Below are positions 54,298 through 64,000 of a stretch of DNA of 64,000 nucleotides, in pieces. Positions within the stretch are counted from its first letter, which is position 1. Each line of letters opens with the position of its first letter. The notes below the pieces were generated by a model. That model did not search any database. It saw nothing but the letters and a program-made list of their open reading frames with translations, and was not told the DNA's origin. The stretch lies in contig CM024755.1 of NCBI GenBank assembly GCA_014218235.1, positions 77,360,631 to 77,424,630 of the forward strand. The letters run 5' to 3'. The translations under genes were made by a program, and so were the position numbers. This stretch comes from Colocasia esculenta (taxonomy: Eukaryota > Streptophyta > Magnoliopsida > Alismatales > Araceae).

Positions 54298-56434
54298 TGA
54301 TGACCAAACTGTCCCCATAATAATATTTCCATTTATTTATATATTAATTTTGATGATTAACAAATAACACTAATGGATTTCTTGAGCCTTAGACAGGAAA
54401 TAAAAGAAAAATGAAAGTTCAAGACAATCTGGTAAGTCTCATCATTTCTATCCAAGTCTTTGTATCGACTTCTTTGATAAGCAGAACGATTTCCTCTTTG
54501 ACCGGAAAACTCAAAACAATCGACCTCGTAACGATTTCTTTAGACCTCGTAACGATTTCTTTAGAACTCGCAACGACTCTCTAGCCGTAACGATTTCTTT
54601 AGACCTCGTAACGATTTCTTTAGAACTCGCAACGACTCTCTAGCCGTAACGATTTCTTTAGACCTCGTAACGATTTCTTTAGAACTCGCAACGACCTCTA
54701 GCCGTAACGATTTCTTTAGACCTCGTAACGATTTCTTTAGAACTCGCAACGACTCTCTAGCCGTAACGATTTCTTTAGACCTCGTAACGATTTCTTTAGA
54801 ACTCGCAACGACTCTCTAGCCGTAACGTTTCTTAGACCTCGTAACGATTTCTTTAGAACTCAAACGACTCTCTAGCCGTAACGATTTCTTTAGACCTCGT
54901 AACGATTTCTTTAGAACTCGCAACGACTCTCTAGCCGTAACGATTCTTTAGACTCGTAACGATTTCTTTAGAATTCGTGCAACGCCTCATAGTCATAACG
55001 ATTTCGTGTAACGATTCTTTACAACTTGATAGTCATAACGATTTCTTTACAACTCGATAGTCATAACGATTTCTTTACAACTCGATAGTCATAACGATTT
55101 CGCGTAACGATTTCTTCATTAGTCATAACGATTTCTTGCAACGATTTCTTTAGAACTCGCAACGACTTGCTGTTGTAACGACTTCATAAGTTATCACAAC
55201 GATTTCTTTACAGTTCATAACGACTTGCTATAATTCATAACGATTTCATAAGTTATGAAGTCAGCAAGATTCTTTTATCGAATTTCTTGATGCATCAGTA
55301 TAATGCTTTTTAATAGCGTTGAAAAGTCAAAGTCATATCTTGTCCGTTGACTGCTATGCATTAAATGCTCTCCGATCGTATCTCCCATGCATGCAGACAT
55401 ATCTTCCATTTCTATGCTACTCTGTCTACGTACTTTTTTTGGACAGAAAGGAGCTTTGCTATATACTGCAATATCTGTTCCATCTCAACTAACAATAGAC
55501 AGCAGTCCTAGCTGTCTTCTATTTATTGATGATATGCTTACAGATATCTGACAAGACTCATCTGGACAACGTTGGACACAAGATACAAAGTTCTATGACA
55601 TCTCTTTGGCGTGTACACCAGGATAAAAGACTGACGATCAGAAGCTTCCTCAGTGACCAGTCTAACGTACACAAGGATAAGAGACAACGGACACTTCAAC
55701 GTTCGAATTTGAATCAGCAGTTTAAATAGAAGACTCAAGACGGAAAGAAAGAAGAGCGACAGTGCGCAACATCGCTTGATTTTAGAAGAAGAAAGAATCC
55801 ATCTCTTAGAATCTTTAGAACTTTGAAGAAGAGCGAAGCCTCCACTCCAAACCTTGTTCTAAGCTCTTAGCTCTCTGTGCTCAAAAGGAATCTTCTCATT
55901 TGTAAGAGCCTGTGTGGTCCTTGGAGAGAAAAACCTTGTTAAATCTCTTTCTCTCTCGGGGCTTAGGAGCTTCAGGTTGTAGCTGGTCAAGCTAGAATCT
56001 GAAGCCTGTTTTCACACCCTTTCTGATTAGTTTGTGTTCCCTTCTGGACGAAGGAAGACCTGGTGGTATCCAGGGTGGTTGTTGTTCCCTTCTGGACGAA
56101 GGAAGACCTGGTGGTATCCAGGGTGGTTGTTGTTCCCTTCAGGCTGAAGGAAGACCAGTTGAGGCTGGGTGTAAGGATCCTTAAGGGGGATTGTACCCTT
56201 GATAGTAAAATCCTGAGGTATTGCTCAGGGACTGGACGTAGGTCTCCTGTGGAGAGGAGTTCCGAACCAGGATAAAATCCTTGTGTCTTGTGGATGTGTT
56301 TTGTGTGATTGTTGTCTTGTTTGCTCTAACTCTAACCTTGTTATTAAGTTGTGCAATCCTTTCAGTAAACAGGTTTTAATCAGAGATCGAAGTTTTAATA
56401 ACCCATTCACCCCCCCCTCTGGGCTAGCTAGCTG
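54298..56434 (+). repeat. 3' LTR of element B, last seven bases lost
   Basis: 2137 bases matching 43313-45466. Most differences from the 5' LTR are single-base losses in this copy, often in homopolymers (for example near 54826, 55275, 55314, 55967, 56019). The array (54525-54990) has about eight 59-base units. It stops at GCTAGCTAGCTG; the GGCAACA of the 5' LTR end is replaced by LARD2 interior sequence. Confidence 0.92.
54525..54990 (+). repeat. 59-base tandem array in element B 3' LTR
   Basis: Same unit as 43540-44010 but with AGAACTCGCAACGACT in place of AGAACTCACAACGACT in most copies, and several one-base gaps. The consistent C(G/A) difference suggests the two arrays have been homogenised separately. 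Confidence 0.9.
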
Positions 56435-57256
56435 ACACATAATCGAATGTCGACAACTCCACGCGCGGCGCGTACCAAGCCGACTAGAACCACTGAAAAC
56501 GTCAGTCGGAACCCACACGACTGAACCCTCAAAGACCACGCTGCTGAGACCAACCGGTCAGTAACTCCCTCTGTCACCAGTGACTAAACAAGGTCACAGC
56601 TACTGACGCAACCAGGGGAAAATTCAATATTCATCCCAGACTCCGCTGAATGACTCCGCACAACTAGCAGACTGCTAGCGCCTACGGCAAGGCCAAACGA
56701 GAGCTTCTTAGGGCGCCCAAACCAAGTGATAGCATTCACGAGGAAAACAACATGGCTCGCGGAACAGTGTCACTGGCACCACTCGATCTTACCCATATCG
56801 TCCTCGTGGTCCGACAAGGACACACAACAACTGTGGACCACGAAAAACTAACCCAACACTCCACAAGCGCACGTGCAGAGACAAAACCAGGAAATACGTC
56901 TGAGGTTGGCAAAGCCAAACATCCCTAGACGTCGACATACCTGCACGGGGAAACGAAACAACTACAAAGGTAGAAAGCAACACAATCAGGGAAAACAGTG
57001 CAACCCACAGTGCTAACATAAGCACCAGGAGCCACCCAAGGTGCAACACAATGCAACAAGGCTCCAGACAGAATAGAACAAACCACTCGAGCACGAGCAC
57101 ATGATGCCACCACCCACAGCAAAACCAGGCAAGATGCAACATGGTTGCACCAAAGGCCGGAACAACACAGGCTAACAGGAAGGACTCTCTACAAGAGACC
57201 TGCCACAAGCCACACGCAAGAAGCCACAAACCTGAAAGGGCAGAATAGGCCACACC

Positions 57257-57665
57257 GGCCCCGAACCCTTAAGGCACATGGACACAAAGCATCGAAAAGG
57301 AAAACACGCTCAAGGTGCAGTACGCAACTGCACCAATGGCCTGAAACGACTCATGCCAACCGAAAGGGACTCTCCACCAGAGACCCGCAAGAGAAACGTG
57401 CGGAAAATCAACAACTTCAAGAGCGCAATAACTACATTGGCTCTTAGAAGCACGCAAACACGGGCCCCGAACCCTTAAGGCACATGGACACAAGCATCGA
57501 AAAGGAAAACCGCTCAAGGTGCAGTACGCAAACTGCACCATGGCCTGAAACGACTCATGGCCACCGAAGGGACTCTCCCCAGAGACCCGCAAGAGAAACG
57601 TGCGGAAAATCAACAACTTCAAAGCGCAATAACTACATTGGCTCTTAGAAGCACGCAAACACGGG
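57257..57665. repeat. Two tandem copies of a 206-base unit
   Basis: The unit starts GGCCCCGAACCCTTAAGG at 57257 and again at 57463. The second copy differs by several single-base losses. It lies in the LARD2 interior. Confidence 0.9.
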
Positions 57666-58159
57666 GCACCGCCCCTACCACCAGGAGGGACCTTCACCAC
57701 AAAGGTCGCCACATGTGAAAACACGGCACCAACTGCCCTGCAGCACCACCACCCCGAGCAACCACCGAAATAGGGGAAGGAGACCCTCACAATGATTCTC
57801 TTCCACACGAAGGGACAACCCACTAAATGAGACTGGCACTTCCACCGAAGCACAACCCAAACACCCCATGGCACTCACCAGACCACCATCTGCCAGAGCC
57901 CGCAGGGTGCGAGAAACTAAGCCAACCTCCCGACCAGGGGGTGCACAGAGTCCCCCAGCACAGCCGAGAACGCGCAAATGAACAGGAAGACAACCTGGCC
58001 AGCACCACGGCCAGACACACGGTCAAAGCACCACCCTTAACCGACAACGCCCAAGCAGACTGCAACAGGACAATTCGCCGGCGACAAGTGACACTCATCT
58101 CCACCGAGAGAGCAGCAACCAGCAAAACACACAAGACAGCTTTAGGAAGAACCTCCACC

Positions 58160-58720
58160 CAAAGCGCCAAGACCATTCTAGAACCATCACCAAAACGCAG
58201 CCCAACAACGGCCCAGAGAGACAAGTAGACCACGGAAGCAACACAAAATGATTCTGGAGAACCTCCACCAGAACCACCAAGGTCGTTCTGGGAACCCCAC
58301 TAGAACGCAACGGCCACCACAACAGCAGCATACCTCAACCCTGAGGTAGCACAACACTGCAGCAGAAACTCGAACCTCACCAGGACAACGACCAACAGTT
58401 CTAGAAAACCGCACTAGAACATAGGGCAATCAAGCGATGCACCTCAACCTCGAGGGCAACGCAACGACAACCAACCAGACAACAGAGACCTCAACCAAAG
58501 AGGTAACACAACAGAAGACTTTTAACAAGCACAGAAGCAGTCTCAGAGGGAGAGGAACTCTCACTAGGACAATGCAAAACAGTTCTGGGAAATACCACCA
58601 GAACACAGCAGCCAAGCGATGCACCTCAACCAGAGGGCAACGCCGCAACAACCAGAAACGAGCACAACACAGTTCTGGGGAAACCTCACTTCCACTAGAA
58701 CCAGCAGAGAAGAACTCCGG
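58160..58720. repeat. Imperfect repeats with TTCTnG/CnAGAA inverted pairs
   Basis: Units of about 70-180 bases recur around TTCTGG or TTCTAG followed 6-16 bases later by CCAGAA or CTAGAA (near 58247, 58282, 58397, 58583, 58673), with GCGATGCACCTCAACC copies at 58433 and 58617. Confidence 0.7.
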
Positions 58721-58908
58721 GAACACCTCACCAGAGTTCGCAACCAGCCAGTATAAAGCCGACAACAACCACAGACAGGTGTCGCAGCGCTCGACCAGCG
58801 GTGCAACACGGCACACAAGCCTCTGGTTAGCTCGAGCAAAGACGCCGACTGAGCAGAGCACAGCGCCCAACGGTGCACAGGCACCCATGACCAAACACAA
58901 CACACACC

Positions 58909-59010
58909 CCAACAACAAGGGGACACATCCAACAAAGACACACCCCAACAAGAAGGGGACATCCAACAAGGACTCACCCCAACGAGAAGGGGGCAGCCAA
59001 CAAGGCTAGG
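58909..59010. repeat. Three tandem 29-36 base repeats with CCCC/GGGG arms
   Basis: Each unit has CCCCAAC(A/G)A(C/G)AAGGGG followed by a CCAACAA segment. The CCCC and GGGG blocks can pair into a short stem with an eight-base loop. Confidence 0.8.
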
Positions 59011-59336
59011 ACACCTTCTACCGGTTCCGCAGACCACAACCCTGCACCGGTGAAGGCCACACACACTAGGCTCTCTCAGCCTTCGCGACACACCCACACA
59101 GACGCACAGGCCGACGACGAACCGAAACGCAGCACGAGCGAACTAGCAGCCATGCTCAAACATTCGCACCCAGCAACAGCACCAACACCCTCGGACCCTG
59201 CTGGAAAGCTAGCCATCTGCAACAAAGAGCCAAAGCTCACCTAATAGCACTCTACACGGACAGGCCAGCAGCGTCCTAGTACCTTTCTTTGGGACTGCCA
59301 TAGTTATTAACTCATTACGAATCTCGTTGGACCCCT

Positions 59337-59351
59337 GATCTCTGATACCAC
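59337..59351 (-). other. Primer-binding site of LARD2
   Basis: The minus strand reads GTGGTATCAGAGATC directly after the 5' LTR end (GGGTCGTTACA). Confidence 0.85.
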
Positions 59352-59558
59352 TGTAACGACCCGGCCTCCCAGACCCCTGCTAGGGACCCCCGAAGGTCGC
59401 ACCGCCACCCACGGATCCGAAGACCCGGAAGGGTTAGAATTTAGTCCAGTGAGATAAGCAATGAATTCAAATAACTATAACAAGAAAGTTCGTACAATAA
59501 TAAGGAAATTATGTACAACATGTCCTAAATAAAAGTACAGATACATAAAGAAAAGTGC

Positions 59559-59586
59559 AGTCCTTAAGGGGCATACCCCGAGGACT
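59559..59586 (-). other. Conserved U5 hairpin 2 in LARD2
   Basis: In the sense: AGTCCT, c, GGGG, TATG, CCCC, tta, AGGACT. A six-pair outer stem and four-pair inner stem, 207 bases before the LTR end. The outer pairs differ from S1 yet still match each other. Confidence 0.7.
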
Positions 59587-59736
59587 TGCAAAAACACCAC
59601 TCTCAACTCACGGTACAAAGAGCACTCATGCTCACAACTCACACTGCTGGCAACACACGGCGAACAAACCGCCACCACGACCGTCCGACAATGAACTCCT
59701 GCGATAGCGAGTCCCTACCTGAAGAGAGTAGGGGGG

Positions 59737-59758
59737 TGAGCCTCGCGAACAAGGCTCA
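59737..59758 (-). other. Conserved U5 hairpin 1 in LARD2
   Basis: TGAGCCT, eight-base loop, AGGCTCA, flanked in the sense by CCCTAC and CCCCCCTAC. Identical arms in the other LTR (40513-40534). Confidence 0.7.
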
Positions 59759-62558
59759 GTAGGGATTACCAGTCCCTTACCAGCCAGAGCAGCAGGAACT
59801 CTAACAAAGCGGAAGCAAAACTACTGTACAAAGCAGTAAAGCGAGAAACACCTACCACAGAGTACTACAAAGCAGTGAAAAATAGAGAAACGCCTGACCA
59901 CAACTCAGGTCAGGCCAAACACGACTCCCGCACAACCAGTGGAGTCAACACATGCGGAAGCAACTAGAGCAACGCCACGACCCGCAATCGAGGTCGGGCC
60001 AGAGCAACACAATGCGGAAGCAAACCCTCGGCACACACCCGCCGAAACAACAGAGCTCATGGAACACCGGAGCAACCACGTGAGACCAGAGTCTCACGAC
60101 ACAGCACCAACATCTCGGACCTCCACAAGGTCGGGAAGGAACAACCAGGTGTCACCCTGAGAGACACCAAGCAACCAAGTGAGAATGATGTCTCACCACC
60201 AGGCACGGCCACCTCAGACCTCCACAAGGTCGAGGGCCCACAAGCAGAACCACCCTGCACCTCGGACACTTCACGAGGTCAAGGACTACACCCTCCTGTG
60301 CCACCACAGACGGCACCAAGAACGGGTTACTGAAACATAGTCGGGTGCCTACCCAAGGCACCCGAGAGAACCCAAGAAAGCAGAAACCACTGAACAACGG
60401 CCTATGAGGCCACCGACAAGAACCCAAAGAAGCGAGACACGACTAGGCTACAACCACCGTGAAAACCAGGGCAACGAGAACACAAGCTCGGAAACAACGT
60501 GTGAAGCAACGTCACAGCAAGAACAACCAAGACACTGCCATAAGCGCCTTAGTCCAGGTCTCCCCTCCCGTCGGAGTGAGACGTGTGGACTAAGCAACCT
60601 CAACCACAAACACAACCACCGCAGTCCAGCCGAACTGCGGCCCCACGCCTGATCTCCCTACGTGGCTCTGGAACCAACGCAGAGTGAGATAGTGAGAAGG
60701 ACTAGCTGGTCCGCACCGGACGAGTGCTTGAACCACCTCGGAGACCCAGACCAGCTAAGAGAGCTCTACAAACGGCTCACGCCGCTGCCCCACCATTTTC
60801 CCCTTCTGCTCCAAGTTCGAGACTTGAGCACACCCGCCGCCCGGAGCAACACCCTCTGACACAGACGCATGGGACTAGGGGTCCCAGGAAACGGTAACAA
60901 CCTATCTCGCGGACAAGCCCTCAAGTGCCAATCACCGGGCGAAAGAGGACTGGTGTGGCAACCACCACAGAAATGGCATAGCTGGCTTTTAGACAAGCCC
61001 AGTAGGCGCAGGCACAGGCACGCACGGTACCCCTTCCGAAAACCCCCAGAAGGGTCGTCGGCCATCGCCAGCACACATGGCACGGCCTGAGAACCCGGAA
61101 CACCACTAGGCAGAACAGAAACCAAGCAACCAGAATGCGACCACAGGTGCGTCGCCTTCTAAGCAAGAAGGCGACGACCAACCTGTTGCCAACAGGTCGC
61201 GGCGAATAGGGTGCCGCCTTCTGACTTGAACACGACGTGTCAAACCATCGCGTTCAGCATCAGAAGGCCGGACCCCAAGCGAGGCCACCGGCCCACAGCC
61301 AAACGACACAGAAGCCAGAAGGTGACAAGGAGGTCATCACAACCCAACAACGGAACGCGACGAGGATCATGTCGCAACCAGAAAGCGACACACAGGGGTC
61401 GCCTTCAGATTCAGAATGCGACGTATCGACCCGTCATGTTCCTCATCTGAAGGCAGGGCCCTTGGGGCATAACCTCCCCAAGTCCCACACCCCAAAGGGC
61501 CACAAGGCCAAGACCCACTCAGAGGACTGGCCTCGTGCCAGTTGGGAGACCTCCCTCTAACCAACTTGGACCGAGCCATCCTCTGCATGATCGGAACTGG
61601 AAACAGAAGGCGAGGGGAATGCGACAACCACCTGTCGCTACCAGAAGCGACAGGTTCTCGTCGCCTTCTGTCTAGTGTCACGACAACCAACCTGTCGCGA
61701 CCTCAGACAGAAGCCGAACCAAGCATTGGGGCCATGCCATGGTCCCACAAGCTACACTACTACCTCAAACGAAAAGGGGGAGGGGAGCATACCACGAAAG
61801 CAAGTAAAGAGGCTCGAGGGGCAACACACCTCCTCTCCCTCGCCCACACACAACAAGCACGAAGCTTAAACACGTAGACGGAGCACCACCGACAAGCGTC
61901 CATCCGTGCGAAACCACAAGGGAGCTCACGAGCACGGAATGGACCACCCAAAACTAAGCTCCATCTACACTACAGGTATGTGAGCAAAGATTCCCTACTG
62001 AGAATGAAGAAGCAACCCAAAAGGCCCTTTACGAAGCCTCGGCCGCCTCCTCCTCGCTCCACGATGCTCCGCCACTACTCCACGAGCTGCCGACGACTCC
62101 TTCATGCCCAAGCCACCGGAGAGAGCAGGGGGAAGCTCCCCTCCTCGGAGAGGAGGAGGGAAGAGAAAGAAAAGAAGGAGAAGGAAGGGAGGTCGCATTT
62201 CTTAAGCCCTCGGAACTGAGGTCGCGACACACTAGGCGTCGTGTTCCTAATAAGAACGCGATAGGCATGTTTGTCGCCTTCCCACAAGTTCTGACAGACT
62301 TGCTGACAGGCAGACAGCCTCCAGACCACGTGTCACACATGCAGGCGACTCAGGTGAATGCGACAGCTGGCACATCGCCTTCACACCTACGCTGCGGACA
62401 CGTGGCACACAAACCCACAGGCAACAAGAACACGACACAAGGGCCATCGCCTTCTCAACTAGAAGGCGACAGGGATCACATCGCATTCAGAACGCGACAC
62501 CCCGATCCGTCGCGATCCCAAGGACAACACCAAGGAAGCCAAAACCCAGAATGTTACA

Positions 62559-62584
62559 CTAGTCATCATAGTTGATCTTCGCGT
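62559..62584. other. Short host sequence between LARD2 and CACTA end
   Basis: CTAGT target copy plus 21 bases, with CGT (62582-62584) just before the CACTA terminus as the likely 3-base target copy. It continues the sequence left of 40128. Confidence 0.6.
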
Positions 62585-62665
62585 CACTAGTACAAAGAAG
62601 ACTATGGCCGATGGTTAACAACCACCGGCGGTTTGAAAAACACCGTCGCCTCTAAAAGACTATCA
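62585..62665 (+). mobile_element. Terminus of a CACTA (En/Spm-like) DNA transposon
   Basis: CACTAGTACAAAGAAGACT is a typical plant CACTA terminal inverted repeat. It is followed by subterminal CCACCGGCGGTTTGAAAAAC and CACCGTCGCC motifs, which resemble the short repeats bound by CACTA transposases. The opposite end is not in the window, so the element extends right for an unknown distance or is truncated. Confidence 0.75.
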
Positions 62666-63350
62666 ACTAACCACCAATTAAACATGAATTTGCCTCATAA
62701 CACACACTCCCTGAAGTTTTTTTTTAAAAATCATAACAATATGGAACTGAAATAAAACCTTTTTCCTCCCTCATAAAATGAATTCTGGAAAAGTCTCGTT
62801 GGAATTGTATATATCTTGATATGTGCATGACTGCACATATATGTGATCAGTAATCTTCCTTTAGGTAGTTACTAAATTAAAACCGTTGATGTGGGTTATG
62901 CAGCTGCTGGTGCTTGCATGTCATGCTCTAGGATTTGTATTCTTTCTCTAGAATGATGTACCGATTTATAACCTGAAGCAGGACTTGTGCTTCTTGTAAG
63001 TCCTGCATGAGAGTTCTCTTCTTGGCCTCTTTATTTTATAGATAGAGAAAAGGAAAGAAAGCAGCAGAACCTCTAGACTAGTTGCTACCTTTGAAGTTTG
63101 TTGAACTTCCATTTTGCAACTAAGGGAGATTTTGACCAAATGCACATGCAAGTAGTATCACACAAGTGAACAATATTATGATTACAAACAATATTATATC
63201 AAATTCTATTAATGAAGAATATTCTAACATAGGACAAACTTAATAATTAAAAAATCTCGAATGATGAATGATGATTGCAAGTATTATTGATGTGTTACTG
63301 TAATATGAAAAAAATTAACAACAGATATTATAATATAAAAATAGTCATAC
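62666..63350. other. AT-rich DNA, no gene seen
   Basis: Possibly CACTA interior. It holds GCAGGACTTGTGCTTCTTG and TAAGTCCTGCATGAGAG, an imperfect inverted repeat around 62977-63013, and poly-A/T runs. No supported reading frame on either strand. Confidence 0.4.
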
Positions 63351-63359
63351 TACATGCCA

Positions 63360-64000
63360 AGGGGCCTCACTGGTGGCGACTTGGCACTCACTGGTGGCGA
63401 TGCCGAGGTGACAGGGAGGTGGCGAGGCGATAGGGAGGAGGCGCGACTATTGCTTGTTGCTTCAACTACGAGGACTGGCTGTCCGAGGTGTTGGAGCCGA
63501 AGACTGCAGGGTCCGAGGTCAATCTGAGGTGTTGGAGATGGAGACTGCAGGGTCCGAGGAGCAGTGGACCGGTGTCAACGGGAGAAAGAGGAGGAGGCGG
63601 GATGCCGCAGGGGGGGGGAGAGAATTGGTCGCGTGGGCTGCAGTGGCAGTGGGGAGAGGGAGGGCGTCTAGGCGGTGGGGAGAGGGAGCGCGGCGGGCGG
63701 GGCAAGGCGAGGGCGAGGTGAGGTGAGGGCGTCCGGCGGTTTCTGCTTGCTCTCCCCTTCAGCAGTGGGGCGAGGCGAGGCGAGAGACGTGGGGAGGGTG
63801 TCCGGGCTGCCCACTCTTCCCTTCGCGTGGGCTACCCACTCTTCCCCTTCCGCGGGTGGGGCAAGGCAACGGCGAGGGCGTCCGGGCGGTGGGGAGAGGG
63901 CGCGTCACTAGCTTTGCCTCTTCCGTAGGCTGAGAGGGGCGGCAAGGGCGTCCGGCGCGGTTTCTCTTCTCTTCAGCGGGCGGGGCGAGGAAGAGACGTG
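63360..64000. repeat. GC-rich imperfect tandem repeat at the window edge
   Basis: An AGGGCGTC(C/T)(G/A)GxCGG(T) motif recurs at about 63661, 63727, 63797, 63876 and 63947, spaced 66-79 bases, with GAGAGACGTGGGG and GGGGCGAGG between. Upstream, GAGGTGTTGGAG with GACTGCAGGGTCCGAGG occurs twice (63484, 63526) and CACTGGTGGCGA twice (63368, 63390). Open frames on both strands are low-complexity and unsupported. Confidence 0.65.

Larger units (their letters stand above)
43313..56434 (+). mobile_element. Sirevirus element B, full structure with frameshifts
   Basis: 5' LTR, primer site, gag, protease, integrase, RT, RNase H, env-like frame, polypurine tract and 3' LTR follow in the order typical of Sireviruses (Ty1/copia; SIRE/Maximus-like). 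The left flank is LARD2 LTR sequence ending GCCAA. The 3' LTR lacks its last seven bases (5' LTR ends CTGGGCAACA; here it stops at CTG) and the target duplication is not found on the right. Every reading frame is broken by small indels, many in homopolymers. Confidence 0.92.
56435..59351 (-). other. Non-coding interior of LARD2
   Basis: About 2.9 kb, plus strand poor in T and rich in A and C (so the sense strand is poor in A). No gag or pol motif in any frame; open stretches of 130-200 residues on both strands follow from the skewed composition and share no pattern. It holds three repeat blocks (57257-57665, 58160-58720, 58909-59010). The left end, near the lost 3' LTR boundary, reads GTCGACATTCGATTATG-like on the minus strand, similar to sequence before gypsy 3' LTRs. 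Confidence 0.7.
40128..62558 (-). mobile_element. LARD2: second long-LTR, non-coding retrotransposon
   Basis: Plus coordinates: left LTR from TGTAATGACCCG (40128), right LTR 59352-62558 from TGTAACGACCCGG to CAGAATGTTACA. CTAGT flanks both ends (40123-40127, 62559-62563). A primer site lies just left of the right LTR, so the element reads on the minus strand. LTRs are about 3.2 kb and the interior (56435-59351) 2.9 kb without gag or pol. Element B sits in the left LTR 16 bases short of its end. Structure matches a LARD, a separate family from LARD1 but with shared terminal features. Confidence 0.9.
59352..62558 (-). repeat. 5' LTR of LARD2
   Basis: 3207 bases, complete. The sense strand runs TGTAACATTCTGGG to GGCCGGGTCGTTACA. 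It aligns with 40128-43312 with many substitutions and small gaps, and has about 40 extra bases near 59815-59860. Sense strand is G/T-rich. GTCGC(C/G) motifs and their inverted partners are dense in 61130-62520. Confidence 0.9.

Noticed and set aside
54561..54749. Minus-strand frame with repeated SLRGLKKSLRL
   Set aside because: Translation of the element B 3' LTR array.
57269..59097. Open frames of 130-200 residues on both strands in the LARD2 interior
   Set aside because: They overlap on opposite strands, share no family motif and follow from the scarcity of T on the plus strand.
63454..63911. Overlapping plus- and minus-strand frames in the GC-rich right end
   Set aside because: Low-complexity glycine/arginine-rich products that arise from the repeat; no supporting motif.

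Overview
This window looks like repeat-rich intergenic DNA from a flowering plant with a large genome. I see no host gene, tRNA, rRNA or CRISPR array. Almost every base can be placed in a transposable element, most of them inside one another. The plant assignment rests on Sirevirus-type Ty1/copia elements with an extra env-like reading frame, a plant-type L1 LINE (DUF4283 ORF1; ORF2 with a C-terminal RNase H), hAT and CACTA DNA-transposon pieces, and initiator-Met-tRNA primer-binding sites. I cannot name the species.

Layout. 69-3894: 5' LTR of a minus-strand Sirevirus (element A; gag starts at base 7 and leaves the window), split by a solo LTR (S1, 801-2513). 3895-10870: decayed minus-strand hAT transposase gene, split by a 5.5 kb LINE (4899-10445) with an intact 1378-residue ORF2. 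10871-35495: 3' part of another minus-strand Sirevirus (element C: LTR, env-like region, RNase H, RT), split inside its RNase H by a long-LTR non-coding element (LARD1, 17301-34376). LARD1 carries a solo LTR (S2, 17510-19839) in its left LTR and a complete gag-only copia element (TR-GAG, 26858-32659) in its right LTR. 35496-40127: unassigned non-coding DNA with a 766-bp solo LTR (S3, 38811-39576). 40128-62558: a second long-LTR non-coding element on the minus strand (LARD2), whose left LTR is split near its end by a nearly complete plus-strand Sirevirus (element B, 43313-56434: gag, protease, integrase, RT, RNase H, env-like, all frameshifted). 62585 onward: a CACTA terminus, then a GC-rich imperfect repeat to the window edge.

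Eight insertions are supported by target-site duplications read directly from the sequence: S1 GTTAG, LINE ACAACAACCT, LARD1 GTCAG, S2 GGTTT, TR-GAG TGGTG, S3 ATATG and LARD2 CTAGT in full, and S2 also by an empty site in the sister LTR. Element B has lost its right flank in a small deletion.

The most interesting signal is not a protein. S1/S2, LARD1 and LARD2 diverge over most of their length, but in the same order near the sense-strand 3' end of the LTR they share two hairpins and a common terminus (GGGTCGT(T/C)ACA, then a TGGTATCAGAG primer site). The stems are kept by different base pairs in different families, which points to a conserved RNA structure in the leader of non-coding retrotransposons. 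The same elements, and the unassigned region, also repeat near-palindromes of the form GTCGCGTTCnGAACGCGAC.
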